From an uncultured Pelagibacteraceae bacterium (GTDB taxonomy: Bacteria; Pseudomonadota; Alphaproteobacteria; Pelagibacterales; Pelagibacteraceae): a stretch of 64,000 bases of DNA. The stretch lies in contig CACENP010000001.1 in NCBI GenBank assembly GCA_902560815.1, positions 49,839 to 113,838 of the forward strand. Direction: 5' to 3'. Numbering within the stretch: the first letter of the stretch is position 1; each line of letters begins with the position of its first letter. Both the position numbers and the translations under genes were made by a program. Positions 1-9,394 of the stretch are shown one piece after another. The notes under the pieces were generated by a model. It had not been told where the DNA came from, made no database searches, and saw nothing but the letters and a program-made list of their open reading frames with translations.

Positions 1-797
1 TGTAGAAAGATACTTTGAGGTCTAGTCACTTTCATTAAACTTGGGGTTATTCTGTAATTTTTAAAATCTTTAATTTTTTTTTCTTTATTAACTTTATCAT
101 TTAAAGAAACTACTTTATCAGAAAATACTACATCTGCATTTTTTGCTGCTTTTTTTGGGTTATTAAATATATTTATCTTTCTTTTATTTTTTTTAACCCA
201 ATCCATAACAAACTTTGGAGGTCTATAATTTTTTGGGCATCCAACATTTAAACTAAATTTTAATTTTACTGAAGTGGCTATTAAACTATTTAAAACATTG
301 TTGCAGTCTCCGATCCAGCATATATTTAACTTTGATATAGGTTTTTTTTTAATTTCTTCTACTGTAAATATATCTGAAAGAACTTGACATGGATGAGAGC
401 TTGGGCTCAATAAATTTATAATAGGAATAGTTAAATTTTTGCTAAAATCTTCAATTTTTTTATCACTGCTAGTTCTAAGCATAAATCCATCACCATAAGT
501 TGACAAAATTTTAGCTGTGTCAGATAAAGTTTCACCTCCTTTTCCTAAGTGTAATTCATTTGCTTTGATAGTTATTGACCCACCGCCCAATTGAGCTATT
601 GAAAGATGAAAACTCAGACGAGTTCTTGAACTTGGTTTTTCATACATCTGAATTATCAATTTTCCTTTCAATGGCATATCCCCGTCAACATCAAGGGTGC
701 TTAATTTTTTTCTTTTCTTCTTTCTTTTTTTTGCATCATTCAAAATTCTTCTTAAATCTTTAGTGGGTATATCTTTTAGGTTAATAAAGTTTTTCAT
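1..797 (-). CDS. argF: Ornithine carbamoyltransferase, 3' end cut by the window edge
   Basis: Transfers carbamoyl phosphate to ornithine to make citrulline in arginine synthesis (cytoplasm). About 265 codons are visible from the ATG at 797; the family is usually about 305 residues, so the C-terminus with the HCLP motif lies outside the window. The carbamoyl-phosphate motif reads KPSSRTR near residues 54-60 and the family HPCQ motif is at about 135-138. It lies just downstream of argD on the same strand, two bases after the argD stop, so the two are almost certainly co-transcribed. No frameshift is seen. Confidence 0.93.
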   Translation of the reverse strand, partial: MKNFINLKDIPTKDLRRILNDAKKRKKKRKKLSTLDVDGDMPLKGKLIIQMYEKPSSRTRLSFHLSIAQLGGGSITIKANELHLGKGGETLSDTAKILSTYGDGFMLRTSSDKKIEDFSKNLTIPIINLLSPSSHPCQVLSDIFTVEEIKKKPISKLNICWIGDCNNVLNSLIATSVKLKFSLNVGCPKNYRPPKFVMDWVKKNKRKINIFNNPKKAAKNADVVFSDKVVSLNDKVNKEKKIKDFKNYRITPSLMKVTRPQSIFL

Positions 798-799
798 TA

Positions 800-1966
800 T
801 TATTTATACTCTTTGCAAACTTTTCTAATTATTTTTACTGCAAGATTTATTTCAGATTTTTTTACATTTAAGGGAGGTAAAATTCTTATAACATTTTCGG
901 CAGCTCTGATTGTAAGCAGTTTGTTATTCTCTAATTTTTGTATAAATTTTCTTTGATCATTAAAAAACTGTAAACCTATTAATAAACCCGATCCTCTAAC
1001 TTCTTTAATTAATTTAGGATAATCATTTTTAACCTTAATTAATTCGTTAAAAAAATATTTTGACATTTTTTTTACACTTTTAAGAAATCCTTTTTTAAAA
1101 ATTTGATCCAAAACCGCATTCCCTACAGTCATTGCTAATGGATTTCCACCAAACGTAGAACCATGAGTTCCAGGAACCATTGCTGTTGCTACTTTTTTTG
1201 TCATCAATAATGCACCTATTGGAAATCCACCTCCAATGCCTTTAGCAATTGGAACTATGTCGGGTTTTACCTTAGATTTTTCAAAAGCAAAAAAATTTCC
1301 GCTTCTTCCAATTCCACATTGAACTTCATCTAATATTAAAAGAATTTTCTTTTTATTACATAGTTTTCTTAATTCTTTTAAACACCAGTCTGGTATCACT
1401 TTAATTCCACCCTCACCCATTATAGGTTCAACCATAATTGCTGCTGTATTTTTAGTAATCTTTTTTTTTAAAGACTTATGATTTCCAAAGACAAAATGAT
1501 CAAATCCTGCAATTTTAGGTCCAAATCCTTCAGTCATTTTTTTACTTCCACTAGCAAAAATGGCTGCAATAGTTCTACCGTGAAAAGAATTTTTAACACA
1601 TAAAATTCTATTTTTATTTGGTTTTCCAATAGAATAAAAATATCTTCTTGCTACCTTAATCGCTGCTTCAGTAGCCTCTACACCACTATTTTGAAATATT
1701 ACATAGTCAGCAAAAGTTTTTTGTGTAAGTCTTTTGGCAAGCTTTTCTCCTTCGGGAATGATAAATGCATTTGAAACATGCCATACTTTTTTTGCTTGTT
1801 TATTTATTGCTCTAATCAGATATGGATTGGCATGTCCTAAGGAATTGACTGCAATACCTTGAACAAAATCTAGATATTTTTTTCCATTAGTAGAATAGAG
1901 GAAGCTTCCTTTTCCTCTTTTAAAAGCAATTTTTCTTCTGTTATAATTTTTAGCTAAAGCACTCAT
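800..1966 (-). CDS. argD: Acetylornithine aminotransferase
   Basis: PLP-dependent class III aminotransferase (388 aa) that converts N-acetylglutamate semialdehyde to N-acetylornithine; members often also serve as succinyldiaminopimelate aminotransferase in lysine synthesis, which would fit dapD and dapE elsewhere in the window. Visible signatures are the cofactor motif QNSGVEATEAAIK (about 92-104), LILDEVQCGIGRSG (about 210-223) with the ring-stacking DEVQ, and the Schiff-base lysine in IAKGIGGGFP (about K242). Length is normal. It heads the argD-argF pair, with the ABC permease gene 9 bases upstream on the same strand. Confidence 0.95.
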   Translation of the reverse strand: MSALAKNYNRRKIAFKRGKGSFLYSTNGKKYLDFVQGIAVNSLGHANPYLIRAINKQAKKVWHVSNAFIIPEGEKLAKRLTQKTFADYVIFQNSGVEATEAAIKVARRYFYSIGKPNKNRILCVKNSFHGRTIAAIFASGSKKMTEGFGPKIAGFDHFVFGNHKSLKKKITKNTAAIMVEPIMGEGGIKVIPDWCLKELRKLCNKKKILLILDEVQCGIGRSGNFFAFEKSKVKPDIVPIAKGIGGGFPIGALLMTKKVATAMVPGTHGSTFGGNPLAMTVGNAVLDQIFKKGFLKSVKKMSKYFFNELIKVKNDYPKLIKEVRGSGLLIGLQFFNDQRKFIQKLENNKLLTIRAAENVIRILPPLNVKKSEINLAVKIIRKVCKEYK

Positions 1967-1975
1967 TTTGATTAA

Positions 1976-2785
1976 TTATGTTTTAATTTTATAACCTTTT
2001 TTATAAAGTTGAAATGCAATAAGCCATGATATTATTGAAATAGCACCTAAATAAATTAAACCAAAACTGAATGAGCCATCCATTTCATTTATAAAGGAGT
2101 ATCTAAATCCATCAATCATATGAAAAAAAGGATTATAATGACTAAGTGTATTTAAAATATTGGGCAATCTTTCTACTGAATAAAATGTTCCTGATAAAAA
2201 AGATAAGGGTACAATAATAAAATTTGTAGCGGTAGCCATATGATCAAACTTTTCAGCCCACAGACCAGCTATAAAGCCTATTGAGCCCATTATAAAGGAA
2301 CTTAAGAACAAATATAAAAAGAATATTAGGTAGTTTCTAATCTCTATTTCTATCATTAAAGAAAATATAAATACTGAGATAATTGCAATCATTAATGCTC
2401 TTGTTACCGATGCAAATATTACTGCAAAAGTTACCTCTGCTGCTGACAAAGGTGCCCCTATTAAATCAACAATATTACCCATTATTTTTCCCATTAATAA
2501 AGAAGATGAAGAATGAGAAAAAGCTTGTTGAACAACTTGCATAGCAATCAAGCCTGGTGCAAGAAATTCTATAAATGTTACGCCTAAAACATTTGGCCTA
2601 TCATTTCCTAATGCTAAGGAAATAACTGCCAAAAATAAAATTGAAGTTACGATTGGGCCAACAATTGTTTGTCCAAAAACAGATAAAAACCTTAAAGTTT
2701 CTTTTAAATATAGGGTATAAGCACCTACCCAATTAATACCAAATCTTCTTTCTCCAAACTTATATTTATTTTCTAATTCAACCAT
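1976..2785 (-). CDS. ABC-2 type transporter permease
   Basis: Inner-membrane permease of 269 aa with about six hydrophobic segments and the typical ABC-2 layout: a cytoplasmic N-terminus, a first helix after residue 30 (GQTIVGPIVTSILFLAV), and a conserved FLSGTFY-like segment near residue 200 before the last helices. This family exports polysaccharides, lipids or drugs; the substrate cannot be read from the sequence. No ATPase gene is adjacent, so its partner must be encoded elsewhere. It is co-directional with argD and probably shares its transcript. Export of a surface polymer is the likeliest role by family but is not shown here. Confidence 0.8.
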   Translation of the reverse strand: MVELENKYKFGERRFGINWVGAYTLYLKETLRFLSVFGQTIVGPIVTSILFLAVISLALGNDRPNVLGVTFIEFLAPGLIAMQVVQQAFSHSSSSLLMGKIMGNIVDLIGAPLSAAEVTFAVIFASVTRALMIAIISVFIFSLMIEIEIRNYLIFFLYLFLSSFIMGSIGFIAGLWAEKFDHMATATNFIIVPLSFLSGTFYSVERLPNILNTLSHYNPFFHMIDGFRYSFINEMDGSFSFGLIYLGAISIISWLIAFQLYKKGYKIKT

Positions 2786-2915
2786 AAGTCAGTATTCATA
2801 AACTTTTTTTAAAAATATTGTTAAAAAAACAAAAATAACTCTTGTTATTATTTTAATTGTATGTGTACCTTTATATTGTTATAAATTCAATGTGGCATAC
2901 AACATATGGTAGTAA

Positions 2916-3404
2916 ATGAGCTGGACAGAAGAAAAGGTAAATAAACTTAAAGATCTTTGGGGAAAAGGTAATACAGCTAGTCAAATAGCTGAAATTTTAG
3001 GTGGTGTAAGTAGAAACGCGGTAATAGGTAAAGCTCATAGGCTTAACTTATCAGCAAAAGTCATTAAAAGATCAACAACTCATTCTACTAATAATTTAAA
3101 ATTTAAAGAAAAAAATTTAAATAAAAAAAGTAGAAAATTTAAATTTACTTCATTGCTTTTAGATAAAAATTTTGAACCTGCAAAAAATTTAAGTTTAGAA
3201 GAGTTAAACGAAAATACTTGTAAATACATGGAAGGTCACCCAGATGAAAGTTCATCTTCATTTTGTGGAAGAAAAACAGTCGAAAAATTTTCTTATTGTC
3301 CCTTACATTTAATTGTTGTATTCCAAACAAAATCCAAACAAGAGGACTTAAGCGAAGATGAAGAAGTTCCAGAATTTATTGAGAAGAAAATAAAATCAGC
3401 TTAG
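2916..3404 (+). CDS. gcrA: GcrA cell-cycle regulator
   Basis: The N-terminus (residues 1-45) is the classic GcrA DNA-binding domain, starting SWTEEKV with a helix-turn-helix around ASQIAEILGGVSRNAVIGKAHR. In Caulobacter GcrA binds sigma-70 and regulates promoters carrying methylated GAnTC sites. A lysine-rich linker follows, then a C-terminal cysteine-containing segment with GRKTVEKFSYCPLH. At 162 aa it has normal length. It is divergent from the ABC permease gene across a 130-base AT-rich gap that must carry both promoters. The family is nearly restricted to Alphaproteobacteria, which supports the taxonomic placement. Confidence 0.93.
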   Translation: MSWTEEKVNKLKDLWGKGNTASQIAEILGGVSRNAVIGKAHRLNLSAKVIKRSTTHSTNNLKFKEKNLNKKSRKFKFTSLLLDKNFEPAKNLSLEELNENTCKYMEGHPDESSSSFCGRKTVEKFSYCPLHLIVVFQTKSKQEDLSEDEEVPEFIEKKIKSA

Positions 3405-3419
3405 AATTTTTTTACATAT

Positions 3420-4361
3420 CTATTTAGAATACTGGCCACCTTCTTTCCACATGTAAGAGTATTTTAATATTTCTTGATCGAATTTAAGTTTTGGTACAAT
3501 GCCTATATCTATATTTGACTTATATTGTCCTGAAAGAACATTATCATATTTTAAAATTTTTAATTGATCCCTGGTTATTAAAGGTTTAGGAAACTTTTCA
3601 AAGAAAAAAGCAATAAATTTTGCAATTTGTATTGGTAAGGGAATTAACAATCTTTTTTTATTAATTGAAATTAATAATTTTTGTAAAATTTCCTTAAATG
3701 AAAGTTCTTCTGGACCTACACACTCAATAATATCTGAACAAATATTTTTATCTATTGCAATCTTTATTACTTCACACATTTCAGAAACATGCATTGGAGA
3801 AAATTTAGTTTTACCATTATAATATAAAGGAAAAATAGGTAGTAAACTTAATAATGTTAAAAGCCTACAACTAAAATTGTCATCAACTGAAAAAATTACA
3901 GATGGTTTAAGTATAGTAGATTTAGAAAAATTATTTATTATATTTTTTTCACCTTCAAGTTTGCTAGAAGCATATTTGCTATCTGCGGCTTTTTCAATTC
4001 CCAAAGCAGAAATATGAATGAATTGTTTTAATTTATATTCTTCACATTTCTTTGCTAAGATTGTAGGAAAATTTACATGAATATTTTTAAAAGTATTTTG
4101 TTTATTTTCATACAAAATCCCTACAAGATTTATACATACATCTTTATCTTTAAAAAAATTATTTAATTGCTCTTCATCAAATATATTTCCTTCTACAACT
4201 TCTATATATCCTGGGTTGCCACTTAATTTAAGTACAGTTCCTTTTTTATGTAAATTCCTCGTGACTACTGTAACTAAATAGTTCTCTTTAGTTAGCTTTC
4301 TAATTAAATGGCGCCCTATTTGACCAGAACCACCAAAGATCAATATTTTTTTCATAATCAA
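3420..4361 (-). CDS. NAD(P)-binding atypical short-chain dehydrogenase, NDUFA9-like
   Basis: Rossmann protein of 313 aa with the nucleotide motif IFGGSGQIGRHL at about residues 8-19 and ISALGIEKAADSKYASSKLEGE at about 117-138, where the YxxxK pattern of the extended SDR family is partly kept. It matches the NDUFA9/complex I accessory-like group common in Alphaproteobacteria, whose role is complex I assembly or quinone or sugar-nucleotide related. The exact substrate is unknown. It converges with gcrA across 15 bases and is divergent from rnd. A start three residues downstream (MKKILIF) is equally possible. Confidence 0.8.
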   Translation of the reverse strand: MIMKKILIFGGSGQIGRHLIRKLTKENYLVTVVTRNLHKKGTVLKLSGNPGYIEVVEGNIFDEEQLNNFFKDKDVCINLVGILYENKQNTFKNIHVNFPTILAKKCEEYKLKQFIHISALGIEKAADSKYASSKLEGEKNIINNFSKSTILKPSVIFSVDDNFSCRLLTLLSLLPIFPLYYNGKTKFSPMHVSEMCEVIKIAIDKNICSDIIECVGPEELSFKEILQKLLISINKKRLLIPLPIQIAKFIAFFFEKFPKPLITRDQLKILKYDNVLSGQYKSNIDIGIVPKLKFDQEILKYSYMWKEGGQYSK

Positions 4362-4427
4362 AAAATAGACATTATTGTTGTGTCTTTATATATATAAATT
4401 AAAAACAAATAACATATATATATTAAA

Positions 4428-5045
4428 ATGGATAACATCAAAATTTTTGAAAATGATTTACCATCAGAAATTGATTTGTCTAAAGAAAAAATGATTGGAA
4501 TTGATAATGAGGCGCTTGGATTAGTGCTTGGAAGAGATCCTTTGACTTTAGTCCAGTTAGGACTTGAATCAAAACAGTTTTACCTGGTTAAACTTAATAG
4601 AAAAACGTACGAGGCACCTAACTTGATAAAAATTTTATCAAATCCTTCAACTCTGTTTATCATGCACTACGCAAGACAAGATTTGCTATGGTTAAAATAT
4701 CACTTAAATGTAGAGCCAAAAAATATTTTTTGTACAAAAGTTGCCTCAAAATTAGCTCGTACTGCAAGTTCGTTTCACGGCTATAAAGATTTAGTTAAAG
4801 AACTATGTAGTAAAGATATATCAAAAAAAGAACAGCAAAGTGACTGGGGCAACCCAAATCTTACTTCAAAACAAATTAGCTATGCCGCACAAGATACAGA
4901 ATATTTGTTTGAGATAAAAAAAAAATTAACTGACATGTTAATTAGGGAAAATAGAATTGATATTTTTAACAAATGTATGAAAGTTATACCCACATTAGTA
5001 GATATGGAAATTTCAGGATACAAACCCAATATATTTGAACATTAA
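4428..5045 (+). CDS. rnd: Ribonuclease D-like 3'-5' exonuclease
   Basis: DEDDy-type exonuclease of 205 aa. Exo I is GIDNEALGL (D-x-E), Exo II is in HYARQDLLWL, and Exo III is the YAAQDTEYL segment with its tyrosine. It acts on tRNA precursors or other structured RNA by family. It consists of the catalytic domain only and lacks the C-terminal HRDC domains of E. coli RNase D, as is usual for the short alphaproteobacterial form. It is the first gene of a co-directional run rnd-kdsD-lptC-lptB-aroA-cmk-rpsA that continues to folC. Confidence 0.88.
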   Translation: MDNIKIFENDLPSEIDLSKEKMIGIDNEALGLVLGRDPLTLVQLGLESKQFYLVKLNRKTYEAPNLIKILSNPSTLFIMHYARQDLLWLKYHLNVEPKNIFCTKVASKLARTASSFHGYKDLVKELCSKDISKKEQQSDWGNPNLTSKQISYAAQDTEYLFEIKKKLTDMLIRENRIDIFNKCMKVIPTLVDMEISGYKPNIFEH

Positions 5046-5051
5046 ATTATT

Positions 5052-6020
5052 ATGAAAAAAATTAATTACAAAGCTATAGCAAAGAATGTAATTGATCTCG
5101 AAATTTCTGCATTAAAAAAACTTAAAAACTCCTTAAACAAATCTTTCAATCAAGCTGTTGAAGCAATAGTCAAATGTCAATCAAAAATAATTTTTTGTGG
5201 AGTTGGAAAGTCAGGAAAAATTTGCGCAAAATTAAGTTCTACTTTTGCATCTGTTGGAAGTCCATCTTTTGCTTTATCTAGCGGAGACAGTTCTCACGGC
5301 GATATGGGTAGTATTTCTAAAAAAGACGTTTTAATACTGATAAGTTATTCTGGAGAAACCCAAGAACTTAAAAACATTATTCAGTATGCAAATAGAAATA
5401 GAATTACATTAATTGGAATAGTTTCAAAAAAAAATTCAACCCTTTATAAAGCTTCAGATATCAAATTGTTTATTCCAGAAGTTAAAGAGGCTGGACATGG
5501 AATTGTTCCAACTTCATCTACAACTGCGCAACTTGCAATGGGTGATGCGCTTGCAATAGCATCAATGCAATATAAAAAATTTGGAAAATTAGATTTTAAA
5601 AAATATCACCCAAGTGGAAGTTTATCAGTAAAGTTAAAAACTGCAGAAGATTTGATGGTTAAGGGTAAAAATATACCATTTATAAATCAAAATTTAGATA
5701 TGAATAGTGCCTTAAGAGTAATGAGAAAATCAAATATGGGAGTTCTAATAGTTAGAAATAATAATAAGACAGTGGGAATTATTTCTGATGGAGATATCAA
5801 AAGAATAAAAGATAAAAATACTGATTTTAAAAAATTAATTGCAAAAAAAATTATGAAAAAAAATCCAATTAGTATTGATAAAGATACACTGGCTTCAAAA
5901 GGTTTGTCTATAATGTCGGATAAAAAAATTACTTGCCTATGTGTTCATGGAAAAAAAAATAAAAATAAAACAATTGGAATTTTAAAAATTCACTCAATAT
6001 TAGACTCAAATATTCATTAA
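5052..6020 (+). CDS. kdsD: Arabinose-5-phosphate isomerase (KdsD/KpsF/GutQ family)
   Basis: Interconverts ribulose-5-phosphate and arabinose-5-phosphate, the first step to KDO for lipopolysaccharide. The 322 aa protein has an N-terminal SIS domain (about 40-190; GVGKSGKICAKLSSTFAS, SYSGETQELK and the GIVPTSSTTAQLAMGDALA substrate segment) and a tandem CBS pair (about 205-320). It starts 6 bases after rnd and ends right at lptC, matching the alphaproteobacterial rnd-kpsF-lptC order, so it serves LPS synthesis and is not a sugar-catabolic isomerase. Confidence 0.93.
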   Translation: MKKINYKAIAKNVIDLEISALKKLKNSLNKSFNQAVEAIVKCQSKIIFCGVGKSGKICAKLSSTFASVGSPSFALSSGDSSHGDMGSISKKDVLILISYSGETQELKNIIQYANRNRITLIGIVSKKNSTLYKASDIKLFIPEVKEAGHGIVPTSSTTAQLAMGDALAIASMQYKKFGKLDFKKYHPSGSLSVKLKTAEDLMVKGKNIPFINQNLDMNSALRVMRKSNMGVLIVRNNNKTVGIISDGDIKRIKDKNTDFKKLIAKKIMKKNPISIDKDTLASKGLSIMSDKKITCLCVHGKKNKNKTIGILKIHSILDSNIH

Positions 6021-6614
6021 ATGAATATAAAAACAGTTATTCAAATATTTATTTTTCTTTTAATAATAGTTTCTTCTTACCTCTTTATTAAAACAACCTT
6101 TTTATCAAAGAAACAAGAAATAATAGATTTGGATACAGAAGAAAAAGAAGTTAAAGTTGAAAAAATTGAATCTAAGGATAGCGGCGGAGACATTGTAGAA
6201 AATATAAATTATAAATCCATAGATGCAAAAGGCAATGAATACAATTTGACTGCATCTAGAGGAGAAATCAGCAAAGATAACGAAAATATAATTATATTAA
6301 AAAATGTTAATGGAGAATTACAATTAAAAGATAAGCCTAATGTTTATATTAAATCTGATTTTGCTAAATATAATTCTTTAAACTTTAATACTTATTTTTA
6401 TCAAAATGTATCAGGTTTTTTTGAAAATAAAAAAATTAATTCAGATAATTTTGATTTATTATTTAAAGATAATAAAGCAATGATATATAATAATATAAAA
6501 TTTAAAGATATAAATATAGAAGGTACTGCAGATAAAATTAAATTGGATTTGTTAACTGGTGATATAATAATTACAATGTTGGGAAAAGAAAAAATTCAAA
6601 TAACTAAAGAATAA
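6021..6614 (+). CDS. lptC: LPS export ABC transporter periplasmic protein LptC
   Basis: Bitopic protein of 197 aa with one N-terminal membrane helix (about 5-27), an acidic linker and a beta-rich periplasmic domain with GEISKDNENIIILKNVNGEL and the terminal EGTADKIKLDLLTGDI pattern typical of LptC/OstA-like folds. It carries LPS from LptB2FG toward LptA. The start codon follows the kdsD stop directly and lptB begins 4 bases after its stop. In most Alphaproteobacteria lptA lies between lptC and lptB; it is absent here. Confidence 0.85.
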   Translation: MNIKTVIQIFIFLLIIVSSYLFIKTTFLSKKQEIIDLDTEEKEVKVEKIESKDSGGDIVENINYKSIDAKGNEYNLTASRGEISKDNENIIILKNVNGELQLKDKPNVYIKSDFAKYNSLNFNTYFYQNVSGFFENKKINSDNFDLLFKDNKAMIYNNIKFKDINIEGTADKIKLDLLTGDIIITMLGKEKIQITKE

Positions 6615-6618
6615 ATTA

Positions 6619-7398
6619 ATGGCCATAATAAAAAAATTTAGAATAACTACATTTAAAAAAGAAAAAAATAAAATCTCCTTACAAAAAATATCTCTTTCCT
6701 ATAATAAGAGACAAATATTGGATGATGTCTCGTTTAATATTCGTGAGGGAGAGATAGCTGGACTTTTAGGACCAAATGGTGTTGGTAAATCTACGATTTT
6801 TAATATTATTTGTGGACTTATAAAACCTGATTATGGAAATATAATTATTAACCAACATAATGTTACGGAGATACCAATTTATAAAAGGGCAATAGACTTC
6901 GGTTTAAGTATTGTGCCACAGTCTGGTGGGGTATTTTCAAACCTCAGTTGTTTAGAAAATTTAAAAGCAATTAGTGAAATAGTTATAAAAAAAAAAAGTG
7001 AAAGAAATTTTAAAATTGAAAAAATGATTTCTAAGTTTGAATTAGATGCTGTCAAAAATACTAAGGCTAAACATTTATCTGGGGGCCAACGCAAAAAAGT
7101 TTCGATAGCGATGTCATTAATGTCAGACCCAAAAATAATACTTATGGATGAACCTTTTCAGGGCCTTGATATACTTTCTACACGTGATCTTCAGGAAACA
7201 ATTGTAAATCTCCAAACAGAAGACAATAATAGATGTTGTATTATTTCAGACCATGCGGCTGCATCAGTTATGCAAATAACAGATAAAATATTTGTTTTAG
7301 CAAACAAAAAAATTATAGCTCAAGGCACTCCTGGTGAATTAATTAATAATGAAAATGCAAAAAAATTATATTTTGGAGATGCATTTAAAATTAACTAA
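6619..7398 (+). CDS. lptB: LPS export ABC transporter ATP-binding protein LptB
   Basis: Cytoplasmic ATPase of the LPS extractor LptB2FG (259 aa). Walker A GPNGVGKST is at about 51-59, the Q-loop segment at IVPQSGGVFSNLS, the ABC signature LSGGQRKK at about 153-160, Walker B IILMDEP at about 173-179, and the H-loop histidine in ISDHAAA. The N-terminal 20 residues are a lysine-rich extension relative to E. coli LptB. It is directly downstream of lptC and 8 bases before aroA. lptF and lptG are not in the window. Confidence 0.9.
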   Translation: MAIIKKFRITTFKKEKNKISLQKISLSYNKRQILDDVSFNIREGEIAGLLGPNGVGKSTIFNIICGLIKPDYGNIIINQHNVTEIPIYKRAIDFGLSIVPQSGGVFSNLSCLENLKAISEIVIKKKSERNFKIEKMISKFELDAVKNTKAKHLSGGQRKKVSIAMSLMSDPKIILMDEPFQGLDILSTRDLQETIVNLQTEDNNRCCIISDHAAASVMQITDKIFVLANKKIIAQGTPGELINNENAKKLYFGDAFKIN

Positions 7399-7406
7399 TC
7401 GTCTAA

Positions 7407-8738
7407 ATGAAAAAAATAGCTTTTATAAGTGAAAAAATTAAGAAATATAATAAAAAAATTATCGTCCCGGGAGACAAAAGTATATCAATTAGATTTATTC
7501 TAATGGCTTCTATGGCTGTTGGAAAATCAACTGCCTTCAACATTTTAAGATCAGAAGATGTGCTTAATTCATTATACGCATTAAAAAAACTTTCGATTAA
7601 TTTCAAAATCAATAAAAATAATTGTGAAATTTATGGCAAAGGTCTAAACGGACTTAATTTTAAAAATAATACTGTAATTAATGCTGGAAACTCTGGAACA
7701 TTAGCAAGATTAATTTTTGGAGTATTAATAAATTCAAAAAATCAAATTATTCTAAAAGGAGATAAAAGTTTAGAAAAAAGAGATTTTTCAAGAGTTATTA
7801 AACCAATGTTAATGATGGGCCAAAATATTAAGTCAAACAATAATAAATTACCTATTAAAATAAAAGGTACGAATTTTCCAAGACCAATTCATTACTCTGA
7901 GTCTATAGGAAGTGCTCAAGTAAAAAGTTGTATTTTACTAGCTGCAATGAAAACGCCTGGAATAACTAAAATTGATGCTATCCCTTCGCGTAGCCACACG
8001 GAAAATATGTTTAAATATTTAAAACTGCCAATTAAAATTAAAAAAAGAAAAGAATTAGAGTTCATTAGCTTTAAAGGTATGAAAAATTACAAAGGATTTA
8101 ATTATATAATTCCTGGTGATATAAGTTCAGCTTCATTTTTTATAGTACTCACATTACTGACAAAAAATTCTAAAATTTTAATTAAAAATGTAAATGTTAA
8201 TAGTTCAAGAACTGGTATCATTGATATATTAAAAAAAATGAACGGAAGAATAAAAATAAGAAATAAAAAAATATACAAAGGAGAAGAAATTGCAGATATA
8301 GAATGTGAATATTCTCCTAATTTAAAAGGAATAAAAATTAATCCTTTGATTAATAGTAGAGCAATCGATGAGTTGCCATTAATTTTTTGTTTAGTGTGTG
8401 CTAAGGCTAACGGCATTAGCTATGCAAAAAATCTTGGAGAACTAAGACATAAAGAGCAAGATAGATTAAAATTTGTCTTAAAATTTCTAAAAATGATTGG
8501 AATTAAAGCAATTGAAAAAAATAATAATCTAAAGATATATGGAAATCCAAATTTAAAATTAAATGGAAATTATATAGTTAAAAATTTTATGAAAGACCAT
8601 AGGGCTTTTATGTTATCTTGTATTGCGGCACTTACATTGGGAGGAAAAAGTTGGTCTATACATGATTTAGACAGTATTAATACATCTTTTCCAAACTTTA
8701 TGTCGTTATTAAAAAACCTAGGAGCAAAAATTCATTGA
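7407..8738 (+). CDS. aroA: 3-phosphoshikimate 1-carboxyvinyltransferase (EPSP synthase)
   Basis: Sixth step of the shikimate pathway, joining PEP to shikimate-3-phosphate. The 443 aa protein has PGDKSISIR near the N-terminus (substrate-binding K, S, R), NAGNSGTLARL (the PEP-site family signature), and LGELRHKEQDRL near residue 340. Length is normal. Its TGA stop overlaps the TTG start of cmk, an arrangement that suggests translational coupling. aroK and aroB of the same pathway are encoded at 48.6-50.2 kb. Confidence 0.93.
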   Translation: MKKIAFISEKIKKYNKKIIVPGDKSISIRFILMASMAVGKSTAFNILRSEDVLNSLYALKKLSINFKINKNNCEIYGKGLNGLNFKNNTVINAGNSGTLARLIFGVLINSKNQIILKGDKSLEKRDFSRVIKPMLMMGQNIKSNNNKLPIKIKGTNFPRPIHYSESIGSAQVKSCILLAAMKTPGITKIDAIPSRSHTENMFKYLKLPIKIKKRKELEFISFKGMKNYKGFNYIIPGDISSASFFIVLTLLTKNSKILIKNVNVNSSRTGIIDILKKMNGRIKIRNKKIYKGEEIADIECEYSPNLKGIKINPLINSRAIDELPLIFCLVCAKANGISYAKNLGELRHKEQDRLKFVLKFLKMIGIKAIEKNNNLKIYGNPNLKLNGNYIVKNFMKDHRAFMLSCIAALTLGGKSWSIHDLDSINTSFPNFMSLLKNLGAKIH

Positions 8739-9394
8739 TAAAAAAAAATATTAAATTTTCAATAGCAATTGATGGCAGTAGCGCATCGGGGAAAACAACA
8801 GGTAGCAAAATTATATCAAAAAAGTTTAATTTTAAACTTCTTTCTTCTGGTAGACTTTATAGGTACTTGGCTTATAAAATAATTAATAACAAAAATAGAT
8901 ATGATAAAAAATTTATTATAAATCAATCTAAAAATATTAATTTAAATAAATTAAAAGATAAAAGACTATACTCTTTAGAGGTAACTAAATTAGCATCAAT
9001 TATAGCCAAAAAAAAATATATAAGAAATGCGCTTAAACAGTTTCAAATAAATTTTATTAAGAAAAATAAAAAAGTAATTATTGAAGGCCGAGATATAGGT
9101 TCAAAAATAATGCCGAAAGCAGATTTAAAAATTTTTTTTAAATGTTCTGTTAAACAAAAAGCTAAGAGAAGATTAAAAGAATTTAAAAAAATTAACAAAA
9201 ATATAACTTTAAAAGAGGTGGAAAAATCCTTAAATCTAAGGGATTTTAGTGACAAAAATAGAAAAGAAAGTCCCTTGCTTTTTGTTAAAGGTGCTGTATT
9301 AGTTGACACCACTAAATTAACTATAAAACAAATGGAGCTTAAATTAGTTAAATTAGTTAAACAGAGATTATTAAATAAATATGGAAATATATAA
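8735..9394 (+). CDS. cmk: Cytidylate kinase
   Basis: Phosphorylates CMP/dCMP with ATP (219 aa). The P-loop IDGSSASGKTTGSK at about 11-24 and the IEGRDIGSKIMPKADLKIFF segment (about 116-135; family signature GRDIGT.V.PDA.lKi) identify it. It begins at a TTG that overlaps the aroA stop; no ATG is available further upstream in frame. Its last 14 bases overlap the start of rpsA. The cmk-rpsA pairing is conserved across proteobacteria. It is unusually lysine-rich, which is a composition effect of the AT-rich genome. Confidence 0.9.
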   Translation: MIKKNIKFSIAIDGSSASGKTTGSKIISKKFNFKLLSSGRLYRYLAYKIINNKNRYDKKFIINQSKNINLNKLKDKRLYSLEVTKLASIIAKKKYIRNALKQFQINFIKKNKKVIIEGRDIGSKIMPKADLKIFFKCSVKQKAKRRLKEFKKINKNITLKEVEKSLNLRDFSDKNRKESPLLFVKGAVLVDTTKLTIKQMELKLVKLVKQRLLNKYGNI

